From Thinopyrum elongatum (lineage: Eukaryota; Streptophyta; Magnoliopsida; Poales; Poaceae): 64,000 bases of DNA. Below are positions 25,870-37,640 of this stretch, one piece after another. Where the stretch lies: assembly GCA_011799875.1 (NCBI GenBank), contig CM022303.1:66915601-66979600 (forward strand), read 5' to 3'. The translations under genes and the position numbers were made by a program. Each line of letters begins with the position of its first letter. Position 1 is the first letter of the stretch. The notes below the pieces were generated by a model. The model saw only the letters and a program-made list of their open reading frames with translations, searched no databases and was not told the DNA's origin.

Positions 25870-27690
25870 TGTTGAGATGAGCTTGTTGTATATATATAAG
25901 AATTGTTAGCCACTCATGTTGGGTTGGAACGGAACATTTACCTCGGATCCAAATTGCACAAACGGGCAAATGAGCCAGACACAAAGCCATAGTATTCAGG
26001 CTTTGAACGAAACACCACACAACAAGCCATTTGTTATCCATAACAACGAAAGAGAGAAGTTGCCCTTACTCATGAACATACAATATGTGATACCAACCAA
26101 GAAATGTGAACAAAGTGTATAACAACATAGCCTACAAGGTATTGAAGACATAACCTACAAGTTTTGGGTCCTTGGAATGTTGGGCTGCACTCGGGCTAAA
26201 AGCTTATTAGCTAGCTCGGGTTGAGCTGGGCTTGGCTCGTGGCAGGAATAAGTCAAACAAGCTGACTCGGCTCGGCCTTCATATCTGTCAAGCAGAGCCA
26301 AGCCCGCACCAAGCTAAATCTTGCTTGGGCGGAGCCCAAAAGCCTGCTCGGCTCATCCAGCCCTATGAAAAGCAGACGAGGTTCGCAGTCCAAACTATCA
26401 ATGCAGGAGTGTTTCTCGCTCATGGGAACACAGCTGTTCTTGGTTGTCGAAGGGATCATGCAAGTGTTTGTTTCTTTCCCTATGCCTCCTTTTTTTTTCT
26501 GGAAAACTTTCGATCTATTCATCTTTAATCATGGCAATACAACGAACATTAAAAACAATAAAAATTACATCCAGATCCATAGACCACCTATCGATGACTA
26601 CAAGCACTGCAGCGAGCCGATGGCGCGCCGCTGTCATCGCCCCTCCATCGCCGGAGTCGGGCACAACTTGTTGTAGTAGATAGTCGGGAAGTGATCGTGC
26701 TAAGGCCCTATAGGACCAGCGCACCAGAACAGCAACCGCCGCCGATGTAGAATAATGTAGATCGGAAGGATCCAATCCGAAGACACATGAACGTCGACGA
26801 ACAACGACGAGATCCGAGCAAATCCAACAAAGATAGATCTTCCGGAGACACACCTCCACATGTCCACCAACAATGCTAGATGCACCGCCAGAACGGAGGC
26901 TAGACAGGGAGACCTTTATTTCATCTTCAGGGAGCCCCCACCGTCTCGCCTTCCTGAGTAGGACACAAGCCCTAACAAAACTGAAAGAAACGACTAAAAA
27001 CAGAGTCTTCCCGCCGGCCCTTGCCAGGATCCACCGCGTTCCCATGGCCCTAGAGCCATCTGAGACGAGGCGGACCTACGGCGGCGCCGGTGAGAGGCAG
27101 GAACCCTAGCTTTTTTGGAAGAAGAGGCGGCGGCTGCGTTTCGACACTTCCCTATGCCTCCTAGTCATATGTGTTTACTGGTAGTGTTGATTTTTTTGTC
27201 TATCGTTTCCCTTGCCTGTGTGTATTGAAATGTACCGATTATAGGGAAAATAACCAAGACAAAGTTATGCGAAAGTGTAAAGCGGAAATGAATGAGAGAT
27301 GACGGCTCTGCCTGCGTGCTCACTCGAAAAATGAGGTGAAATATGTAGGAGAGGCAAAGTGATGTTGCATGCCTGTGAAGGTAGGTGGCAAAATTAATAA
27401 AATACACCGGGAAGAGGTGGCAGCCTGGTTTCTTATAGACACATGCAAATGTTAGCATTCCATTTCACTTTTCATGGGGTCTGACATGATGTCTTGTATT
27501 GTGATCAAGAAAATTGATTGTGCAAATTATATTAAGTAAAAAACAGTGTTTTAGCTATCACGAAATATAACTAAAAATAAATCAAAAATAGAAACAACAA
27601 ATAATCTTGGTTTGTTTGCAATATTTTCCTGCTAAAACATTTAACACGTAATTTTGCTGAATGGCCCAAACCGCGTACAATGATTTTGAG
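25870..27690. repeat. host upstream unit, copy P3 (split by a retroposon)
   Basis: P3 is collinear with P2, apart from the 657-bp insertion at 26491-27147. It ends with TTTTAGCTATCACGAAATA and ATTTTGCTGAATGGCCCAAA (27540-27670), equivalent to the P0 promoter words before the TATA box, which is missing here. Confidence 0.65.
26491..27147 (-). mobile_element. non-LTR retroposon (5'-truncated LINE or SINE-like)
   Basis: A 15-bp target duplication TTCCCTATGCCTCCT lies at 26476-26490 and 27148-27162. A T-run starts at 26491, the poly(A) end on the minus strand. The minus-strand 5' end is near GCAGCCGCCGCCTC. A 176-codon minus ORF at 26515-27045 has no domain I recognise and is probably fortuitous. 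Because the target is unit copy P3, the insertion is younger than the tandem duplication. Confidence 0.88.
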
Positions 27691-27959
27691 TTGATCTCAA
27701 GCTAGTTTCGATTCAAATTAGATGATGGAAATTCTACAACGTAATTTCTATATTTGATAGACCACAACATGATATTTAGCATATGGCCTAACCACATACC
27801 TATTGACGCCCAATTTTCTCTAGGCTTAATTAACTTTTCATGTTTGCTCTCAGATAAAAAGGGAGAGAAAATATACATACACAACCTACACCGTAAGTGT
27901 AATTTGTATACGCACACGATGTCTGCCTCCTTTTGGTGTATATAACAAGATCATTATAC

Positions 27960-28217
27960 ATAATTATACTATGTTAGCCACGGAGGTGTCAAAGATCAGC
28001 TTGTCTTTAGATCAAGCTATGTAAGGAGCTCAAACTCATCTCATTTATTTTTGAGTTGATCTCAATCTATTCTTTCTTTCTATCTATTTTATTAGTATAT
28101 ATATGTACTAAAAGAAAAATACGATTACAAATTTAAAAATAGGCTAGAAAACCTCACGTTAATAAACACCCATCCTTTAATTCAACTAACACAAACATAC
28201 AATATTTTAGCTACCAA
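27960..28217. repeat. host upstream unit, copy P4 (5' part)
   Basis: 27970-28083 is the paralogue of 896-1007 and represents the uninterrupted target of the CACTA at 1-895. 28140-28217 matches the start of P0 at 20398: CCTCACGTTAATAA, CCTTTAATTCAACTAACACA, TTTTAGCTACCA. Similarity breaks at 28217, where a pseudogene of Harbinger type begins. Confidence 0.7.
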
Positions 28218-28229
28218 ACAAGGAGATGC

Positions 28230-29603
28230 TTGACATCATCCATGACGGAGGAGACAAAGGAGGAGGAGGCTATGAGGATGGGAAGGTGGAAGACTCGGAT
28301 CCCACCCAGTCCGGCAACTCCCAGCAGCTGTCCTACACCAGACGGCCACGCAGCAGTCCTACACCCAGGCCGGCGTGAACACAGAAACAACAGCATTGGG
28401 CCGCCGGACAGCAACAGCCGGAGGGGGAGGGGGGACGGCGAGGATGATGATCCGACTGATACAACCGGAGGTCCAAAGAAGAAGCATAGAGGAGAAAGCT
28501 TCAACATGCGTGAGGACGAGTTGTTGTCTGCTGCATGGTTGGCCACTAGCCTCGTTCCTCTCCATGGCATGGAGCAGAACGGCACAATCTTTTGGAACAA
28601 CATTCGCATATGGTTGCATGAGCAAGCATTTTGCACCCTACTTCAATGCGGTCATCCGCAACCGTGAATGGAAGACCCTCAACCATCGATGGTACACCAT
28701 CAAAGAGGCCGTGTTCAAGTATTGCGGGCACTTGAAGTATCTCATCGCACGGTGTCCTAACGGTGCACAAATCACCAAGCAAGTAAGTTAGCCGACATGC
28801 TTAGTTTTGTTGCTCACTTGCCGGATATGTATAGTTTTGCCGATCACTAGCCAGACATGCATTTGTTTTGTTGCTCACTAGCCGGATATGCTTATTAGTT
28901 TTGTTGCTCACTTGCTGGATATGCATAGTCTTATTGATCACTAGCCGGATATGCATTGTTTTGTAGCCTTCTCGTGCTTGTTTGGTGTACAAGTAGTTGG
29001 AGAAGAAAAAACTTCAGCATCATGCATTGTTGGTTGAAGTTGAATGGGCAACCGAAGTGGAACCTTTCCATAGCCAAGAGCGCCGCCCAAGTCAACAAGG
29101 AAGAAACCGGTGACCCTACCAACCCAACCCAAGAACCGCCGAAGAAGGTTAGAAGAAGTTTACGAGGGAAGAAGTGGGAGGAGGAGAGGACGAAGCGAGA
29201 AGGTGCGGTGGGCAAGCTGACAGAGAGGTTCGAGGACATCTTGTCGAAGAAGATGAAGAAGGAGGCATGCGTGAAGCGCTCGGACCTCAAGGAGGAGAAA
29301 AAGGCGGAGAGTTTCAATTTTTTTATGGAGGCAATAGACAAGAAACTCAAGCTCGAAGAGAGGAGGACCATGATCGAAGAGAGGAAGGCCGCACTCGAGG
29401 AAAAGAAGGTGAAGATCGCCGCCAATGCGGAGGGCGCCAAGATGTTGACCTTGAATGTGAACTGTTTGGATGCTAAAGCAAGAATGACTGTGCAATCCGT
29501 CTGCTACCAGATGTTGCAGCGGCAGAAAGATCAGTTGGCGGCGACGGACTTTGAGGACGCGGCGGAGGCTGAGGCTGTCTATGCAGCGGCGACAACACCT
29601 TGA
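28230..29603 (+). pseudogene. Myb-like/NAM-associated protein of PIF/Harbinger type
   Basis: The first exon reads MREDELLSAAWLATSLVP...GTIFWNNIRIW, then after a frameshift near 28620 KTLNHRWYTIKEAVFKYCG, a trihelix/Myb-like segment. A GTAAGT at 28785 starts an intron with pentad-like CTCACTAGCCGGATATG repeats (28810-28960). The second exon continues from NFSIMHCWLKLNGQPKWN, the NAM-associated domain signature, through a charged coiled coil (KKMKKEACVKRSDLKEEKK) to TAA-free frame end TGA at 29601-29603. Frames do not join without shifts. Such proteins accompany PIF/Harbinger transposases; a GGAGATGCCC terminus with TAA lies at 29919-29931. Confidence 0.7.
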
Positions 29604-31465
29604 TCGAGGAGCAGGCAGCTGGGATTGCCGGTCCGGTAAGGCAGAAAATTGCACGGACTACCGGACTAATGTTCTTTTGGATCCGGGCATGTAAAAACTA
29701 AGCATACTTGCCTTTTTTGGTTGTGATCGGGAATGTGATCCAGCGCGGGTGAGATCCGGCACGCTGTGTGGGTCGGATTAAATTTGAATTTGAAAATTAC
29801 CCTGTACTGACGGACACATACAGGATAGCGTTGAATGTCGGCCTCCCGCATCCGTGTCCGCGGACTGGTCCTGAACTGGTCCTGAACAGATACGTGAGGA
29901 AATTTACGGATTGCTCTTGGAGATGCCCTAACTACGTTTGCCGCTCGTCCGAACTACGCGGGTGCCGCTGCCGCTCGTCTGCTTCGCGGGTTCACCCTTG
30001 GCTTCCCAGCGCCAACCCATGCACCGTCAGCTCTGGATAACCATGGCGTCTACTCGAAAGATTTGGAAGAGTACTGAGTACCGCATGGTGTTAATCATAC
30101 TTCCACTAGTGAGAATGTCGAACTCAGATCACGAAAACGGAATGAAATCAGCGTTGTCATATTGGGCTTCTATAGGTTGAACTGATGTTAGAGAATCTCT
30201 GAATAATTGATATCAAATAATTGCTAGGGGAAAATACGGCAATAGATCGATCGACTCCCACAGTTCCGTTCAGTTGCTCATGCTCGTACCCTCCACCATG
30301 GCTGCCATGGCTTGACGCCGGAGTATAGTATCTTGTTGAAGCCACCTTTGTGACTAGGCGGTTGGGATGACGGACGTACAGAACTCCACTGGGTCACCGG
30401 GGATTCGCGAATGGATGTCGCCCGTGGTCGGTGGCCGGATTCAGGTCGTGGGGGCTTTGGTTGACATATACTCAGTTGCCGAGGTTCCGCCCATAGTTGC
30501 CGGGAACGCGGAACAGTGCCGCGTCCCTCGACCCGGGATCGTCGACCCGGATCGAGGGTCGGGATCGAGGTGTGGGACGACACGATTCGGTCGTGGGAAC
30601 GTGAACCAAAACACTATAGGGAACGACAATCCTGATTCGCAGAGAGTTGAAGGCTTACCGGACTTCTGCGGCGTCCGACCTCCGCAGCAAGAAATCGAGA
30701 ACTCGGACGGCCTTCTCAGGATGCATCACGTGCGCGCATGAATCGCCGGAATCCTGTAGTGCGGCGGCGCCACCCCACGGCGGCCTCCACAGTCTGCACC
30801 TTGCGGGGCGAGTGCATGGTGGCTGGGCCGCGCCGTCCAGCCGCCGCATCGGTTATTTTCGTCGAGCACACACGAATGCGGCGACAGCGTCTCTGTCTTT
30901 CAAGCGGCGGCGTGGTCTTTGTGTTTTGGGCTAGGTAGCTCTCCTTAATTTCTGGGCCAGCATCAATCAAGCACTAATACACGGCCTATAATAAAGCCTA
31001 TATTACCGTCCAAATAAAAGGTTGTACATACGTGATCACTGTCACAAGCTTAGACATGTGTATCGCTGCTCAACCCATTGCATCGTTCCCGTCATCGTTC
31101 CCAAATTATTTGGATCGCGTTCCCCTTGTCGATCGGTCGTTCTAGAGATGTATACCCCTACCGTTCCCTACTTTGGTCACTCGGCCCTCGTTCCCGTCCC
31201 TCGACCCTCGTTCCCGTCCCTCGACCCCATCAACCCGGGAACTTGGCAACTATGGTTCGGCCACACATATACTGCTCACCTGAACTAGCAGTATGAGTTA
31301 ACCCTCACCATTAGATCACGAGAAATAAACGGTTAATATTGATAAGAGGGTACCATAAAAGAACTCGTTCCTATTTGCTGTTGTTTTTTGTTACTGAAAA
31401 ATACAGAAGTATTTAGAATACCCAAGGAATGATGAGAAAATGGGTTATTTGCTACTTTCAACATG
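29604..31465. other. no gene recognised
   Basis: 29604-29931 looks like the tail of a Harbinger-type element ending GGAGATGCCC/TAA. 29932-31300 is GC-rich to mixed DNA with repeated CGTTCCCG(T/G) and CCCTCGACCC words (30480-30560, 31190-31250). Several ORFs of 60-125 codons overlap on both strands, none with a known motif. 31300-31465 is AT-rich. Confidence 0.35.
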
Positions 31466-32039
31466 GATTTTTTTTCAAAACTATCACTTTATTTATAGCA
31501 ATTTCGAAAACTATAGCACAGAATGCCAAAAAATCAAAAGTATGACCTCGTCGGCCTCGTGTTGGCCGAAGAGGGGGTTTTCGGCCAGGGTTTGGCCGAA
31601 AAGGGGTTTTCGGCCATGCATGGGCCGAAAAGGTGACTACCTGGGCCGAAAAGTCCTTTTTGGTCAGCGGTAGGCCGAAAAGTGCTTTTTGGTCACCAGT
31701 AGGCCGAAAAGTCCCTGGGACCCACCTTTTCACGTGAGCGGGTGGCCGAAGCTGCATGGCTCCGCTCTTCGGCTTATGTTAGGCCGAAAAGGTTTTTTTT
31801 TTACTTATGAATGCTGTGCATTCATTGCCCATCTTAGACATTGAAAAAAAATATTTTCGAGCAACCCCTTCCCTCAATATTTTCCTGCCAATTCTTTCCC
31901 TTCATATATTCCCGCCAACCCCTTCCCGACATATGTTCCCGCCACCCGTTTCCCGCCAACCCCTTCCCGCCATAACTTCCCGCCAACCCTTTCCCTCCAT
32001 ACCGCAGTCATTCTTTCCCGCCATTTTCTCCTCTCTACC

Positions 32040-32094
32040 TATAAAACCCCCTTCACACGGAAGTGGATAAGTAGTCCAGTTTAGTGTAGTCGAG
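32040..32094 (+). promoter_or_regulatory. MULE-2 ORF1 promoter
   Basis: TATAAAA at 32040-32046 is followed by a leader with AAGTGGATAAGTAGTCCAG directly before ATG 32095. Upstream are TTTCCCGCC words near 31950 and 32015. The block matches the two MULE-1 plus-strand promoters. Confidence 0.6.
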
Positions 32095-32579
32095 ATGTCC
32101 CATTATCCTTTTGATCGTAGTTTTCACCCTGAGATGAGCAAATGCCTTCTTAGGCTAGCCACCGATTTTAGGATGGACAATAGGATAGTTCCATGGGACG
32201 AACTCCTCGGTAGTGACACCATACTAAATGAGTTGGCTCTCGCATTATATAGGTCTGGGTGGCCTGAAAGGACCTATGAGGAGGTACGTAAAGAACTTCT
32301 TAGGTTGCATGGAAGGTGGAAGAAGGTAGTGCAGACGAAGAGTGAAACTTTCTTAAGGATTGCAGCAGAGCATACATTTTTATGGACTGACGACATCGAA
32401 GATGAAGACAATATCTTTTCATGCCGAGCACCAGGGCCAAGAGTACCGCACCGTCGAAGGGCAAGAGTACCGCGTCGTCGCACGGCAAGAGTGCTGCATT
32501 GACGAAGGGCAAGAGTACCGCATCGTCGAAGGGCAAGAGTGCTGCATCGACGGAGGATGACGATGATGCCTTCATGTAG
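32095..32579 (+). pseudogene. MULE ORF1 homologue, frameshifted
   Basis: The first 108 codons, MSHYPFDRSFHPEMSKCLLR...LWTDDIEDEDNIF, parallel the MULE-1 ORF1 at 52744 with most positions identical. After NIF an extra 2 nt near 32416 shifts the frame; the other frame then gives the same Ser/Lys repeat tail (SKGKSTASSKGKSAAST, DDDDAFM) to TAG 32577-32579. Function unknown. Confidence 0.7.
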
Positions 32580-32928
32580 TATGTAAGCTGTAATTTTTAA
32601 GTTCAGCTCTACCGTTTAATTCATATGTACTTGTATCTTAATTATCGGTTGCAGTCTGTTTGGAAATGTAACTGGAATAACAATGCGAATTAAGAGTAAT
32701 ATGTCTCTCGCATACATAAAACGATATATGTCTTCTAATCAGATAGAAGCAAGTGCGATATTAGCACATACATGAAGCATGTCTCATACATAGATACTGA
32801 CTCACAGATGCGAATAGTCTGAAACTAACATAGATAATGACTCATACATAGATAATGACTCAAAGATGCGAATAGTCTGAAACTAACATAGATAATGACT
32901 CATACATAAATAACCATATCACTGTGGG

Positions 32929-34290
32929 GGCCGATGACGAGTCTGGGTCTTCCTCAGGCGAGGACCGGAAGGCGATAAGCGCTGAGGCGGTGCACGATGG
33001 TCACGATAATCATGACCATAGATAGGGTCGTCTGTCACTGTCTGTGTCTCCTGCGACGGTGGTGGTGGTGGAGTGTGAAACACTGTCTGCGAGAAGTCAT
33101 AAGTATTTGCATCTTGGTCATCATTATCCCCGTCACCCTCTAAGAACGAAGCCCACCACTAAGCATCGGTGACTGCACTGAATGCATGAACGGTTGCGAC
33201 TGGTTGCCGCCTGCGGTAAAGTAAAACATGTAAAATTGATACAAATGCATGAACAATGCATGAACGAAGCACCACCACTAAGCATCGGTTACTACACAAA
33301 ATGCATAAACGGTTACTACAATGTTGAAAAGAAAGTAGTAAGTAGTGTTACCTAGTTCCATCTGCTGATGCCAGTAAGCGCTCCCTGGTTCTGAAGGAGG
33401 TGGCTGATGCCAGGAAGAGCTCCCTGGCTGTGAAGGATGAGGTTCTGAACGGTGCACAGAGGGTCATGGTTCTGAACGGTGCACAGAGGGTCGTGGTTCT
33501 GAACGGTGCACGGAGGGTCGTGGTTCAGAATGCTGTAGAGAGGGACGTGGCGGACGATGTGCTGGAGGAGGAACTGCAAAATCCGAAGATCGTCTACATG
33601 TAACAGCTGCGTAAATCCCGCGTAGCTTGTCATCAAGACGCCTCAACCATGAGACGTGCTCTCGCGGTGGGATAGTATCTCCCCTCTGAAAGCGCTGCAT
33701 TAAAGCGGAAACCTCCTCTCGCGCCTCGCTTGTCAAGTCAACCTGTACACGAAGAGTTAACCAATTAGATCCTCGTTGTATGACAGACAACACGAATAGA
33801 TAACCAATTGAATATATCCAGGTTAAGAAAAGACTTAACATATGAGAACCATGGCACGTACCGCGTGGTGTCTGGTTCCCATAACAGAGGCAGTTGGGTA
33901 CATATCACTGGTGAGAGGGACTTCGATCTAATCAGGAGCAGCTGATGGAACCAAGTAGATCCTTGTTGTATGCCGGTAACGCTGCAGATACAACCCGAAC
34001 TTGTCCCAGTTAAAGGGCCGAACCTCATCCCAGATATTTGTCAGCGCGGTAGTCCATTCGTCAACGTAAGGGATAATGCTCTGAAGCCAATAAGCCATGG
34101 ACTTGTCTCCTCCTAGCCGACTGTACCTGAGATTGACATGCGCATTACATGATTAGGTATATTCTGAATGCAGAGCTGAGAACTAAAATAGTATTACTAC
34201 TTACTTGTGCACGTGTTCAGGTAAGTGTGGAATATCTGGAATGTCAGGCTCTTGACATAGACCGAACTGTCTCATCACCCTAGTAAACAG
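32929..34290 (-). pseudogene. PMD-type gene, 3' half only
   Basis: Minus-strand fragments read VMRQFG, CQEPDIPDIPHLPEHVHK (34210-34270), WLQSIIPYVDEWTTALTNIW (about 34050-34110), FNWDKFGLYLQRYRHTTRI (33965-34020), LTSDMYPTASVMGTRHH (33870-33920), then VDLTSEAREEVSALMQRFQR and a Pro/Ser/Arg-rich tail to TGA 32929-32931. Order and content match the 3' exons of the MULE-1 PMD gene. The N-terminal PMD core is absent. Confidence 0.65.
33430..33535. repeat. short tandem repeat inside PMD tail
   Basis: GTTCTGAACGGTGCACAGAG is repeated about three times with a 27-bp period (33440-33520). On the minus strand it encodes repeats of HRSEPRPS. Confidence 0.7.
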
Positions 34291-34329
34291 TCAAATTTAC
34301 TAATTCAGACATTTTCACCTGTCAGACAT

Positions 34330-34600
34330 TGCCATCTTCTCATTAATCACAATTAACACAATTATTATCCGCTACACTAACTAAAATCCGCTAAAATGCC
34401 ACCACATACAAATTAACACTAACACAATTATTATTATCCGCTACACTAACACAATTATTACTCCGCTAAAATGCCACCACATACAAATTAACACTAACAC
34501 AATTATTATTATCTGCTACACTAACACAATTATTACTCTGCTAAAATGCCACCACATACAAATTAACACTACAATTCTTAATATTACTTATCTACACTAA
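34330..34600. repeat. AT-rich tandem repeat in MULE-2
   Basis: Units with CACTAACACAATTATTA, then CCGCTA, and AAAATGCCACCACATACAAA recur three times with a period near 90 bp. It lies just upstream of the truncated PMD gene, as do tandem repeats in MULE-1. Confidence 0.7.
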
Positions 34601-35340
34601 CTAAACTATACAACTCAGAGAAAATTTGTGAGGACATGATTATACCTTAGCGGAGTACTTGCACCACCGAACAACGACAGCACCACCGCCGCCCCCTCGA
34701 CGACCGGAGGTTCAACTCCGAATACAACCCAAGCTGCACCTCCTCCTCACCACCTCCTCCTCCACAGCTGCTCCTCCTCCTCACCACCACCTCCTTCTCC
34801 ACCGCACCTCCTCCACCCCACCATGCCTCCTCCTCCTCGGAGCAAAAAACTATCCCATAGCAAAAAAAATCACCGTAGGCCGTCGGAGAATGCTATGATC
34901 TATCTATTTTGTGCCTTGGATGTGAAAATGGGTGGAAAACGGAGGAGATCGACGCGGGTTCGCGACGTCTACAGAGAAGAACGAGAGAGAGAGCAAGAAA
35001 CAGAGGCGAGCAGGAGGAAGGAGACGGGCGTCGGGCCTTATCTAGACCTTTTCGGTCAAGCCATGGCCGAAAAGCTCTTTGGCCTCTGGCAGGCCGAAAA
35101 CGACTCTTTTCAGTCGCGCGTAGGCCGAAGCTACTATTTTCGGCCAGCCCATCACCGACACCACCTCTTCGGCCCAGGCACGGCCAAAAAACACTTTTCG
35201 GCCAACTCCTGGCCGAAAACCCCCTCTTCGGCCAACACGAGGCCGACGTGGTCATAGTTTTGATTTTTTGGCATTGGGTGCTATAGTTTCCGAAATTGCT
35301 ATAAATAAAGGGATAGTTTTGAAAAAAAATCTTCAAAATG

Positions 35341-35829
35341 AGGCTTCTTAAAATTGCCACTTTTAAGATTGGCTTCGTAAAACTGCCACCCAGCTCGTGT
35401 GCACCTGATTACCATGCCATTTTCCCTTTTCCATTGCTTTTCTTTTTCTTTTTTCCATTTCCTGGTTCGTAAAAGGACCAAACTACGCTTGAATCTTTCA
35501 ACCATATCTGATGTGTGCGTGGAAATGTTTGGGTCGATCAGATTGCTGCGAGGCGCTCATCCTTGTCATCACGGTTGCTCGCCGCTGGAGCTCGTTGATA
35601 TCTTGGGCGGCTAGAAGATATACACAAGATCAGGAGAGGGTATGATCCTAATTAACTACAAACAAATATTGTTATACCTCCAGCTGCCGCGCCGCTCCCC
35701 TTCCTCCCTCCACCACACCTCTCCTTCCACCCCGCCGCTCGCCTCTAGCCGCGCCCCCTTCTCTCTTCCTACACCGAACCCTAACCCTAACACCACCCGC
35801 GCCGCCGCCTCCTCCCACTAGCCGCCGCC
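35341..35829. other. no gene recognised; leader of a copia gag gene at right
   Basis: 35341-35640 is single-copy-looking DNA without a good ORF. From 35680 it is C-rich (CGCCGCTCCCC, CCCTAACCCTAAC) and forms the 5' leader of the gag-like ORF starting at 35830. Confidence 0.4.
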
Positions 35830-35869
35830 ATGTCATCCTCCTCAAGCCACCCTAGCAACTATTGGAAAT
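35830..35869 (+). pseudogene. copia gag-like gene, first codons (continues at 44231)
   Basis: ATG at 35830 after CCGCCGCC opens MSSSSSHPSN, interrupted by the LTR element at 35870 and resumed in frame-compatible sequence NNNPFASSLRSASEEP at 44231. The N-terminus resembles those of Triticeae Ty1/copia gag proteins. Confidence 0.75.
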
Positions 35870-37624
35870 ATGCCCTAAAGGCAATAATATTGTATTATTA
35901 TATTTTCATTATTCATAATTAAGAGTTTATATTTCATGCTATAACTGCTATGATCCTGAAATATGCGATTCAGTGAAAAAGTCATATGCACGTGTGAAAT
36001 GATAAACGGTAAAACAATAGGTTCCCGGTCTTGCCTCTAAGACCGGCTCAAGTGTTGTTGGTGATCATGTTTTTCGGATCTTAGGATATCGTTAAGTGTA
36101 ACAATAGTCCTAAAACAACATTGAGGGTATGACGTTAGAAGAACGATCATATTGAATCGACCCAATACTTGTCTGTTATACTATGTGATCATATCGTCTA
36201 ATAATCATCTGTTATAACACGGAGTGTTAGCATGTGTTTTAGTTCCTCAGACCATGAAAGTGTCTTGGTCACTTCCTACTGGACGATGGGCTTTGGGGTT
36301 GCTGAAACATCATCTGTAACAAGTTGATCATAACGACAACTTTCAGGCTCACGAGAAAGTTTGACAAGTGAACGGACAGCTCGAGAGTGGGATTTGTTCC
36401 TCCGACGATGGAGAGATATTCTTAGGGCCCTCTCGGTGTGAAGGCATCCATCATAGTCTGGCCAGACACAGGTGACTATGTCACGGGGATGCCGGAACAC
36501 GTCAATGAGAAAGAAGAACAAAACCGATAACGGGAGCAACGGTATAGTGAACATGGTGATGACTCAAGAGGATACTGATGCACACCGGGTTTTGTAAAGT
36601 ATCGCGAAGCAAAGGGAACATCACATGATAACCAAAGGTTCACTCGAATATCATTCGTGTAATCATAGGGACCGATATGGATGTCCACGGTTCCGCTATC
36701 GGTCATTGAACGAAGGGGTTTCGTTCATGTCTATGATTTACCGAACCTACGGGGTCACAAGCTTAAGGTAATCATGATCTGTTGAGTGTTATTAGTGTGG
36801 GAGTGATGAGAATATATTTGTGAAATTATTTCATTAATATCCGGAATAGTTCCGAGAGGTTCCGGAAGTGTTTCGGGGTCACCGGAAGGGTTTCGGTGAA
36901 TATCGGGTAATACCAGGTATTATGGATTAATATATATAGGTGGAAAATGTTTCCAGAGATGTTAAATTATATATATAATGCTTTGAAAGTGTTTAGAACA
37001 TTTTATATTTAATTTAAATATCAACAGGCCTAAAAAGGCCAAGAGGTGGAAGGAAACTTGGGCCACAAGGGCCCAAGTGGAGTAGGCGCCTCCCTTCCCT
37101 AAGGAAGGGGGCCGAATCCTACTAGGGGTGGCAGCCCTCCTCTTCCCCTCCAACCTACATATACTATATAGAGGATTTCAATCCTTTAGATACACAAGTT
37201 TTAGGAGCCTCCTCTAGTTGATCTAGTTCTAGTTCTAGTTGGTCCTAGACTAATTAGAGCTAGCCCTAGCCACCTCTAATCCTCATAATTAGAAGACCTA
37301 TGTGGTTCTAATCTCCTCCCTCTAATTCTCCGGCGATGAATAGCTCTAGAAGGCAAAGCGCTGCTGGATCGTGAAGACCATACACTTGCAACCAAGTAGA
37401 GAGGCAGTGTTTTCGGTCTTCAGTTTGAGGGATCGTTCGAGGGCGGTTCGCGGGATCGTCATCAACGTTCGAGGGACTTCAAGTACGATCTACACCGACT
37501 CGTCTACTTCCGCTGCACTCTGGAGTCGGTAACGATTGTTGATCACAACCCGTTATGCATCTTCATATTGTTCTTGGGTGATCGCAGGTGCGAAATTTTT
37601 TGTTTTCTACTATGTTTCCCAACA
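35870..37624 (+). repeat. 5' LTR
   Basis: It begins TATTGGAAATATGCCC (the usual TG has become TA) and ends TATGTTTCCCAACA. It retains a segment of about 190 bp (37200-37390) that the 3' LTR lacks. Confidence 0.9.
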
Positions 37625-37625
37625 G

Positions 37626-37640
37626 TGGCATCAGAGCGGT
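37626..37640 (+). other. primer binding site
   Basis: TGGCATCAGAGCGGT one base after the 5' LTR resembles the initiator tRNA-Met complement TGGTATCAGAGC used by copia elements. Confidence 0.85.

Larger units (their letters stand above)
31466..35331. mobile_element. MULE-2, non-autonomous long-TIR Mutator-like element
   Basis: Termini GATTTTTTTTCAAAACTATC (31466) and its inverse ending at 35331 begin TIRs of about 300 bp, both filled with GGCCGAAAA words. 9-bp TSDs TTCAACATG (31457-31465) and TTCAAAATG (35332-35340) differ at one base. Inside are a plus-strand ORF1 homologous to that of MULE-1 and a minus-strand 3' part of a PMD gene; transposase and PMD N-terminus are deleted. It may be mobilised only in trans. 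Confidence 0.9.

Noticed and set aside
26515..27045. 176-codon minus-strand ORF
   Set aside because: It lies wholly in the retroposon with the 15-bp TSD and has no recognisable domain; probably fortuitous.
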